DNA from: Candidatus Thorarchaeota archaeon MP11T_1
GTDB taxonomy: Archaea > Asgardarchaeota > Thorarchaeia > Thorarchaeales > Thorarchaeaceae
Direction of reading: 5' to 3'
Assembly: GCA_002825515.1 (NCBI GenBank)
Contig: PJET01000164.1
Coordinates: 1 to 9,895 of the forward strand
DNA length: 9,895 bases
Shown here: piece by piece, positions 5,800 to 9,895 of the stretch
How positions within the stretch are numbered: position 1 is the first letter of the stretch
Layout: each line of letters starts with the position of its first letter
Notes under the pieces: generated by a model
The model's input: only the letters and a program-made list of their open reading frames with translations
Databases searched by the model: none
What the model was told of the DNA's origin: nothing
Made by a program: the position numbers and the translations under genes

Positions 5800-8361
5800 T
5801 CATCTTGTGCTCTGGATGAAGGATACTTGTTTCTTTCTCTCTTCTTCCCACTTCTTTCGTTCCGACCTGAGCTGGAATAAATCAACATCTTTGTAGATAA
5901 TATCCTCTTCTCCTCTTGGGATACTCCTTTCAATGCGTTCTCTCTCAGGCGTGTAGATTAACGAACCACCAAATTCCGCAACATTGGCAAAGAAACAGTA
6001 GGCATAGATTGATCTCCTTGCATCATAGTGGGCGGCTTTGAAATCTTCCGTTACAGGAGTAAATGCAGGATTGATGACCAAATCCACAGGAGGGTCAGAA
6101 TTCTTCAACTCAACTCTCAAATCCATATCAAGAAAATCACGGCAAATAGAAATCGCAATTCTCCCATATTCTGTATTGCAAATTATCGCTCTCTTGGAAT
6201 CTTTTGCAGTTTCAATTCTTTCAATGAATCTTTTTCCTTCAATGTGGATAATCGCAGGGATATGTTTCTCTTGTTCCCAAAGAAAACCATCCGGTCCAAA
6301 AACTCTGCATATATTGCGCTTAGATTCTTGATCATGAAAAGAACCTGGAATGATGTACATATTGTGCTTCTTGGCTAGCTCTGTCAAATCTTTTTCAAAT
6401 TGGGCATAGCTTAGATCGACTGTCATCTCTGGGAAGATTAGAATGTTGATTCCTTCGTTTTCAGCTTTCTCTACCATACTCTTCGTCTTTGCTCTAGTTA
6501 GTTCTACTGATTGCTCTCGAAGTCCAATGAGCCCATCCGTCTTCTCTTCATATAATTCGTTCAGAATGTCTCCTCCTTGCGAGAGGCCCATCTGCGCTAT
6601 ACCCACTCTAAACTTTGATTTTTCTGACTTATCTGTCCCCTCGAGCATATCCTTATGTACCAGCTTGTACTTTGGTTTTCTGGATTCCGTTGAGGATTCC
6701 ATGCCAAGACTTTCCACTGTTTTTTGCACCATACGTTTTAGCAAGTCGTCTAAGTTTGTGAGGTCTACAAGCTCTTGCTTAGATGGTTTTATTTCCAGTA
6801 TAGATTCCCATTTTTGCATTTCATTTTGGAGAGTCTGAATCTCTCGATCCACAATCTGGCTCAGCCTATGCAATTTCTTTTCATCAGCAAGAGATTTTGC
6901 TTTTGCTAACAGTTGCTGTGCTTTGTCAACCTCAAAATCAATTAGTGCTAGTTTTGATTGCAGCAAGTACGTCTCTACAACCAATGGATGTGAAGATTGT
7001 TCTAGCGCGACCGCTACAAGATGCTTTGTCAAATCATTCACTTTATTGAGCGTTTCACCTGCCCTAGTTGCTTTTAGCTCAATCAGTAGTAAATCACAGA
7101 GATGAATCATTGCGGCGATTGTTACAGTTTGATCAACGACATCTTCTTCTACTAGTTGTTCAAGTATTTCCTCAGCTTTTACTCTATCTCGGGTTCTTGG
7201 ACTATCCTTTAGGATTAGTGCATTGCCTATCCTATATCTCTGATTTATGGCAATGTTATCTGATATTGCATCAGTATGCTCAAGTTTCGTAAGGTATTCT
7301 TTTGCAAGATTTAGATCATTGTTATCGAGAGCCAATTCTATGAGCTCGCTAAGAACTACTGCGATTAATCGAGTGTTTCCCATGGGTTCAGAAATTCCTA
7401 AACTGCGTTGATAGTATTCGAATGCGATTTCATGATTGCCCTTTCTTCTTTGAATATCACCTATATTTCCCAAGGCGAGGGCAATTCCCTCTTTAGCTCC
7501 CATGGCGTCATATATCAGTAAACTACGTTGGTAAAACTCCAATGCTGAATCAAGTTCACCCTTTATGCTATATACTTCACCTAAATTATGGAGGGCAAGA
7601 GCGAACTCTGGGCCAATACTAAGATTTTCTTGAATAGCCAGGCTCTTGCTATAGTATTCCGTAGCCTTGTCTAAATTACCCTTAAACCTATGAATGACAC
7701 CGATGTTAATGAGCGACGATGCAATATCATGTTTACTGGCTATTCTCTCCTTGATTTCGAGACTCTGCTCATGATAGCTTAATGCCTCGTCTAACTCTCC
7801 TCTTGAAGAACTGATGTTTGCGAGATTGTTGAGTACTTTTGATATACCAATCTTATCATTAAGCTCTTCATATATTGCCATACTCTTTTGATAGCATTCT
7901 GTTGCTTTATCGAGGTCTCCCTTTGTCCAATAAACTAGTCCAAGGTTATTGTAGGCAACTGACACACCTGCTTTGTCTCCAAGAGACTCTCTTATCCTTA
8001 AGCTCTCTTTATGAGATTCCATTGCCTCTTCCATATCTCCCTTGTACCACTGAAGAACACCCGCTTGTGATAGGAGCCTTCCTTTTCGAGCTTGAAACTC
8101 CTTTACTTCTTTTTCCCTCTGTTTCAATCCCTCAGTTGCCAATAGACCTTCAGCTTCTTCTACAGCTTCAAGTCCTTCTACTAATTTTCCTGTTCGCCAC
8201 GAAATCTCTGCTTTGAGAATTAGGATGTCCAAAGTCATCAGGGGGTCTTTCAATTCTTTATTTGCTACCAATGCATCAATAATCTCAAGCGACTGCTCAT
8301 ATTCTCCCTTCCTACAGAGGGTTGTTGCACGAGACAGTTTTTCCTGAGGAGTGTCAGTCAC
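5800..8361 (-). CDS. TPR array fused to a nitrilase-superfamily (carbon-nitrogen hydrolase) domain
   Basis: An 853-residue cytosolic protein (no signal peptide or membrane helix). Residues 1-75 are TPR-like; 108-347 are six TPRs of exactly 40 residues, each beginning G(D/E/N) and carrying A..Y/H..S..I (for example GDLDKATECYQKSMAIYEEL). Residues 348-510 continue as helical repeats without strict spacing, 510-580 is a charged linker, and 583-835 is a nitrilase fold. All three catalytic residues are present: E645 in ILIFPEMTV, K699 in WEQEKHIP, C740 in IAISICRDFLDMDL; the later RRSIYAYCFFANVAEFGGS (782-800) is the family's oligomer/active-site strand. Known: the superfamily hydrolyses or condenses amides and nitriles through the Cys; TPRs bind peptides or proteins. 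Inference: an amidase whose activity or target is set by the TPR part. GTG 8361 is the first start after an in-frame TGA; its SD is weak (AGGATGAG). It lies 107 bp upstream of the beta-helix gene, on the same strand. Confidence 0.9.
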   Translation of the reverse strand: MTDTPQEKLSRATTLCRKGEYEQSLEIIDALVANKELKDPLMTLDILILKAEISWRTGKLVEGLEAVEEAEGLLATEGLKQREKEVKEFQARKGRLLSQAGVLQWYKGDMEEAMESHKESLRIRESLGDKAGVSVAYNNLGLVYWTKGDLDKATECYQKSMAIYEELNDKIGISKVLNNLANISSSRGELDEALSYHEQSLEIKERIASKHDIASSLINIGVIHRFKGNLDKATEYYSKSLAIQENLSIGPEFALALHNLGEVYSIKGELDSALEFYQRSLLIYDAMGAKEGIALALGNIGDIQRRKGNHEIAFEYYQRSLGISEPMGNTRLIAVVLSELIELALDNNDLNLAKEYLTKLEHTDAISDNIAINQRYRIGNALILKDSPRTRDRVKAEEILEQLVEEDVVDQTVTIAAMIHLCDLLLIELKATRAGETLNKVNDLTKHLVAVALEQSSHPLVVETYLLQSKLALIDFEVDKAQQLLAKAKSLADEKKLHRLSQIVDREIQTLQNEMQKWESILEIKPSKQELVDLTNLDDLLKRMVQKTVESLGMESSTESRKPKYKLVHKDMLEGTDKSEKSKFRVGIAQMGLSQGGDILNELYEEKTDGLIGLREQSVELTRAKTKSMVEKAENEGINILIFPEMTVDLSYAQFEKDLTELAKKHNMYIIPGSFHDQESKRNICRVFGPDGFLWEQEKHIPAIIHIEGKRFIERIETAKDSKRAIICNTEYGRIAISICRDFLDMDLRVELKNSDPPVDLVINPAFTPVTEDFKAAHYDARRSIYAYCFFANVAEFGGSLIYTPERERIERSIPRGEEDIIYKDVDLFQLRSERKKWEEERKKQVSFIQSTR
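7321..8040 (-). repeat. Six tandem 120-bp units encoding the TPRs
   Basis: Residues 108-347 of the TPR-nitrilase protein are six 40-residue repeats with no insertion or deletion, so the DNA is a 6 x 120-bp array. Most units have diverged. The last two coding units (7321-7560) remain visibly alike at the DNA level: CCCATGG plus TCA, then AAACT(G/A)CGTTG, recur 120 bp apart at about 7379 and 7499. This suggests a fairly late duplication within the array. Confidence 0.8.
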
Positions 8362-8367
8362 AATCTC

Positions 8368-8394
8368 TCATCCTGACAATTTTTGGAAGGCCAT
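8368..8394 (-). CDS. Eight-codon leader ORF in frame with the TPR-nitrilase gene
   Basis: Minus strand ATG at 8394 encodes MAFQKLSG and stops at TGA (8368-8370). The SD GGGAGG (8400-8405) is five bases before the ATG, the best SD near this gene. The frame is the same as that of the 853-residue protein: after TGA come GAG ATT and then the GTG at 8361. Either this is a leader peptide whose termination feeds re-initiation at GTG, or the original start of the protein now cut by a stop (mutation, sequencing error, or recoding). TAATTAAA on the same strand at 8416-8423 is a possible TATA box; it would place initiation close to the ATG. Confidence 0.45.
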   Translation of the reverse strand: MAFQKLSG

Positions 8395-8473
8395 GATGTC
8401 CTCCCGCAACGACGCTTTAATTACATACGCTTCAACAGTCTAAAAGGATTTCCAGAAGGATACGTGGAGGTAA

Positions 8474-8554
8474 ATGCTTAAATCAAGTTGTTACAATTGG
8501 ACTGATTACAACAATGCGAGGAATAATGACATACCAGTATTGGATCCACATTAA
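8474..8554 (+). CDS. Possible 26-residue small ORF
   Basis: ATG at 8474 opens MLKSSCYNWTDYNNARNNDI and ends at TAA 8552-8554. GGAGGT (8466-8471) precedes it but only two bases before the ATG, tighter than the 5-9 bases usual here. The peptide is polar and Asn-rich with one Cys; no family was recognised. It ends inside the TA-rich box that may be the promoter of the next gene, so it could equally be chance. Confidence 0.18.
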   Translation: MLKSSCYNWTDYNNARNNDIPVLDPH

Positions 8555-8609
8555 TAGTGGAAACTAGTACAATGTCCTCTTCCTCGTGATGCTTCATTTT
8601 CTCTGTGTT

Positions 8610-8629
8610 GTCCTCTCGGGGGAGAGGAC
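8610..8629 (+). promoter_or_regulatory. Leader hairpin upstream of the 70-residue gene
   Basis: GTCCTCTC (8610-8617) and GAGAGGAC (8622-8629) form a perfect 8-bp stem with loop GGGG, 27 bases before the SD GGAGGT (8656-8661). The 3' arm could instead pair with GTCCTCT at 8574-8580, and the CCTCT stretches at 8576, 8612 and 8650 can pair with GGAGG of the SD (one G-U). This leaves room for alternative folds that hide or free the SD. With ATTAATA (8550-8556) as TATA box, the transcript would start near 8580 and include the hairpin. Confidence 0.45.
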
Positions 8630-8668
8630 TGGGTATCTGGATGTCTTATCCTCTTGGAGGTAAAAAAA

Positions 8669-8881
8669 ATGTCAGGTAATATATCTCGAAAAAGGAAACA
8701 GAAAGTAATGCGTCAGCGTAGCAAGGAAGAAATCAAATGGTACACCAAGTTCTTTGCAGATATTATCGAAGATCGTTATGAGCGAACAATGTTTCCGGAT
8801 TCGGAATATAACACTTTGACATCAGAACAGATTTTTCGTTTGACTATGGGTCCAGGCATACGTAGGATATCAAACCCATAA
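8669..8881 (+). CDS. Small basic protein of unknown function, 70 residues
   Basis: I do not recognise a family. The ATG at 8669 has a textbook SD GGAGGT at 8656-8661, spaced seven bases by an A tract; a longer reading from TTG 8654 would overlap the SD and is rejected. The N-terminus is strongly basic (MSGNISRKRKQKVMRQRSKE), followed by an aromatic, likely helical stretch (IKWYTKFFADIIEDRYERTM) and a C-terminus ending IFRLTMGPGIRRISNP. No signal peptide, membrane helix or Cys pair is seen. The basic head would suit nucleic-acid or ribosome contact, which is a guess. It has its own structured leader and is convergent with the anchored protein at 8927, sharing a hairpin terminator nine bases after its stop. 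The strong SD argues that it is expressed. Confidence 0.72.
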   Translation: MSGNISRKRKQKVMRQRSKEEIKWYTKFFADIIEDRYERTMFPDSEYNTLTSEQIFRLTMGPGIRRISNP

Positions 8882-8890
8882 GAAAGACCA

Positions 8891-8910
8891 GAGGGTCTCT
8901 AAAGACCCTC
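8891..8910. terminator. Bidirectional hairpin terminator between convergent genes
   Basis: GAGGGTCT and AGACCCTC pair in an 8-bp stem with loop CTAA. It is nine bases after the stop of the 70-residue gene and 16 bases after the stop of the minus-strand gene at 8927. On the minus strand it is followed by T-rich TGGTCTTTCTTAT, on the plus strand by ATCCCGTATATTTCATTC, so termination of the minus transcript is better supported. A close copy lies at 9829-9848. Confidence 0.65.
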
Positions 8911-8926
8911 ATCCCGTATATTTCAT

Positions 8927-9697
8927 TCATCTTCGTCTAAGGAAGACGATTGCTAGCACAATGACAGCTACAGCAACTCCGCCTCCAACGGCAATCAGTA
9001 TCCAATCGATTGGTGGTGGTGGTGTATGTGAAGGAATTAGTATATCCCAGTCATCATCAACAAGAAGGTTATCGATTGCGGCACCAGTAGCATTATTGCA
9101 AAGGAACTGCAGATAAGTAGAACTTGTGACATGATCGCTGGTAAAGTTAGCTTCGAGAGTTTCATTGAACCAGACATAGAATCGACCATCACTATTCCTG
9201 CTCACATCAATATGGTGCCATCCTTGTAGTGGATCGATAAGGATATTTTTTTGAACTGACCAACTAGATCCCACCATTGACCAGACAATGAACTTATCAG
9301 CGTCTAGGTAAGCTCCAACAGATACAAACGATGCGTTTCCAAATTCGAGAAAACTAGATCCATTGGACAGGAACTCGACATAGATATTTCCCTCACCATC
9401 GTCATCGTCTGGAACAAACATATCGAAGCTCCAAGTTCCAACATCCGTATCACTGTCATGTCTAGCAATGTTGACATCATCATCAAGTGCCACCAACATA
9501 CCAGATGCAGATGAGAAGTTGCCTTCTGTCGGGACTGGATATCCATCATATATGTATCCGAATATCGTCCAATCTTCTAGCGGACCTTCAAAGTCCTCAC
9601 TCCAGACCTCAGCAGCATTAGTTGTGGTTGTGTATGTTGAAATACAAAGTACTACCATCGCCAATCCTGCAATCAGTTGTATACGTCTTGTTTTCAT
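8927..9697 (-). CDS. Secreted, membrane-anchored concanavalin A/LamG-like protein
   Basis: A 256-residue protein. Residues 1-29 are a signal peptide (MKTRRIQLIAGLAMVVLCIS, cleavage after NAA at 27-29). Residues 30-215 form one beta-sandwich of the LamG/laminin-G or concanavalin-like kind: VWSEDFEGPLEDWTIFGY at the start, LQGWHHIDVSRNSDGRFYVW (157-176) as the typical WHH..V....DG...V.(F/Y) edge, and AAIDNLLVDD (206-215) at the end. A short proline linker PSHTPPPP (222-229) leads to a transmembrane helix (about 231-253) with the tail FLRRR. Six N-x-S/T sequons are present. Expected place: cell surface, facing outward; role probably glycan or surface binding (inference). The acidic DDDDGEG (97-103) might bind metal. 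ATG 9697 has SD GGAGGG at 9705-9710, seven bases away. A paralogue with the same tail follows at the right edge. Confidence 0.86.
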   Translation of the reverse strand: MKTRRIQLIAGLAMVVLCISTYTTTTNAAEVWSEDFEGPLEDWTIFGYIYDGYPVPTEGNFSSASGMLVALDDDVNIARHDSDTDVGTWSFDMFVPDDDDGEGNIYVEFLSNGSSFLEFGNASFVSVGAYLDADKFIVWSMVGSSWSVQKNILIDPLQGWHHIDVSRNSDGRFYVWFNETLEANFTSDHVTSSTYLQFLCNNATGAAIDNLLVDDDWDILIPSHTPPPPIDWILIAVGGGVAVAVIVLAIVFLRRR

Positions 9698-9704
9698 TCA
9701 ATTA

Positions 9705-9756
9705 CCCTCCTTTGTCCACGCGACAAAGAATTGAGCAGATTGTTTTCATCTGCTCG
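9705..9756 (-). promoter_or_regulatory. Two-hairpin 5' leader touching the SD
   Basis: On the minus strand, stem 1 is GAGCAGAT/ATCTGCTC (9733-9740 with 9748-9754 plus one; loop of seven), extendable by G-U and A-U pairs to 9756. Stem 2 is CTTTGTC/GACAAAG (9722-9728 with 9710-9716, loop of five). The last G of stem 2 is the first G of the SD GGAGGG (9705-9710), so folding partly covers the ribosome site of the 256-residue protein. From the TATA box at 9778-9786 the RNA would begin near 9756, making stem 1 the very 5' end of the mRNA. Confidence 0.5.
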
Positions 9757-9777
9757 AATATCTCTCTTTCTTTAGTT

Positions 9778-9786
9778 GGTATATGC
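9778..9786 (-). promoter_or_regulatory. TATA-like box for the 256-residue surface protein
   Basis: Minus strand GCATATACC. The expected start about 26 bp downstream is near 9756, leaving a leader of about 59 nt that begins with a stem-loop. It lies between the terminator hairpin of the right-edge gene (9829-9848) and this gene, so the two minus-strand paralogues are probably separate transcription units. Confidence 0.4.
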
Positions 9787-9828
9787 ACAGAAACTAGATG
9801 GACATCCTACAATAAGAAAGAAAGAACA

Positions 9829-9848
9829 GAGGGTCCCGAGAGACCCTC
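9829..9848 (-). terminator. Hairpin terminator of the right-edge gene
   Basis: GAGGGTC (9829-9835) and GACCCTC (9842-9848) make a 7-bp stem with loop CCGAGA. On the minus strand it is followed by the T-rich TGTTCTTTCTTTCTTAT. It is 16 bases after the TGA of the right-edge gene, the same distance as the copy at 8891-8910 has from its gene. Flanks are also shared (ATAAGAAAGA on the plus strand before both). Confidence 0.68.
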
Positions 9849-9864
9849 AACGCTTTTGTTTTGC

Positions 9865-9895
9865 TCACCTACGTCGAAGAATGACGATTGCTATT
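9865..9895 (-). CDS. 3' end of a second membrane-anchored surface protein
   Basis: The minus-strand frame entering from the right edge reads IAIVILRRR and stops at TGA (9865-9867). This is the end of a transmembrane helix with a triple-Arg tail, nearly the same as LAIVFLRRR of the 256-residue protein. The same stop-to-hairpin distance supports a tandem paralogue. Only ten codons are visible, so the outer domain is unknown. Confidence 0.7.
   Translation of the reverse strand, partial: IAIVILRRR

Larger units (their letters stand above)
8362..8668. other. 307-bp intergenic region between divergent genes
   Basis: This stretch separates the TPR-nitrilase gene (leftward) and the 70-residue gene (rightward). 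From left to right it holds: the leader ORF and SD described for 8368-8394; a possible minus TATA (8416-8423); a possible 26-codon plus-strand ORF (8474-8554); a TA-rich box ATTAATA (8550-8556) flanked by CCAC/GTGG that may be the plus promoter; three CCTCT-containing pyrimidine stretches; and a perfect GTCCTCTC/GAGAGGAC hairpin before the SD. No tRNA or known small RNA fold was recognised. Confidence 0.5.

Noticed and set aside
5616..5933. Minus-strand ORF of 105 codons across the junction of the TPR-nitrilase and beta-helix genes
   Set aside because: It overlaps the ends of two well-supported genes in another frame and shows no domain or SD; it is a shadow ORF.
7321..8040. Regular 120-bp spacing as a CRISPR-like array
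   Set aside because: The units are diverged, coding throughout and translate to TPRs.
8368..8370. TGA as a selenocysteine codon in the TPR-nitrilase
   Set aside because: It lies nine codons from the ATG, outside any catalytic region, and no SECIS element was recognised.
8654..8881. Longer start (TTG 8654) for the 70-residue protein
   Set aside because: It would translate the SD itself; the ATG at 8669 has ideal spacing.

Overview
The window looks like a piece of an uncultured archaeal chromosome, most likely an Asgard archaeon of the Thorarchaeota/Lokiarchaeota kind. Several things point that way. There are TATA-like boxes about 25-35 bp before likely transcript starts and strong Shine-Dalgarno (SD) sites of the GGAGG type. 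There are long secreted parallel beta-helix proteins opening with a WDG(D/N)GS..PY(I/L)I(E/D) motif. There are also small surface proteins ending in a glycine-rich membrane helix with an LRRR or LKKRK stop-transfer tail, and a large protein built on 40-residue TPRs. The lineage is inferred from protein style only; there is no rRNA or other phylogenetic marker here.

Left part (1-2000): the 5' portion of a minus-strand beta-helix surface protein runs off the left edge (1-525). Upstream of it is a two-part GNAT acetyltransferase (604-1401, minus), divergent from an ArsN2-like acetyltransferase (1518-1991, plus). Each of the three has a plausible TATA box.

Middle left (2000-3346, plus): a six-helix DUF4386-like membrane protein (2230-2946) is followed immediately by the C-terminal half of a flavin reductase/flavoredoxin gene (2963-3280). 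That remnant lacks its N-terminal half and has a TAG where the family has Trp. A hairpin plus T6 terminator (3313-3344) closes the plus-strand block against the convergent gene.

Centre (3347-8361, minus): a complete 781-residue membrane-anchored beta-helix protein, and upstream of it the most unusual gene of the window, an 853-residue TPR array fused to a complete nitrilase-type amidohydrolase domain (E645, K699, C740). An ATG with a near-perfect SD lies in frame upstream of its GTG start, but a TGA separates the two.

Right part (8362-9895): a 307-bp intergenic region with a structured leader, an unrecognised basic 70-residue protein (8669-8881, plus), a bidirectional hairpin terminator, a secreted concanavalin/LamG-like anchored protein (8927-9697, minus) with a two-hairpin leader, and the last codons of a tandem paralogue at the right edge (9865-9895, minus). 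The hairpin behind the complete gene is repeated almost exactly behind the paralogue.

Functionally the window is mostly cell-surface display (two beta-helix proteins, two anchored lectin-like proteins), plus small-molecule acetylation and one candidate sensor-effector enzyme. Nothing ties these into one operon. No tRNA, rRNA, CRISPR array, transposase or phage gene was seen.
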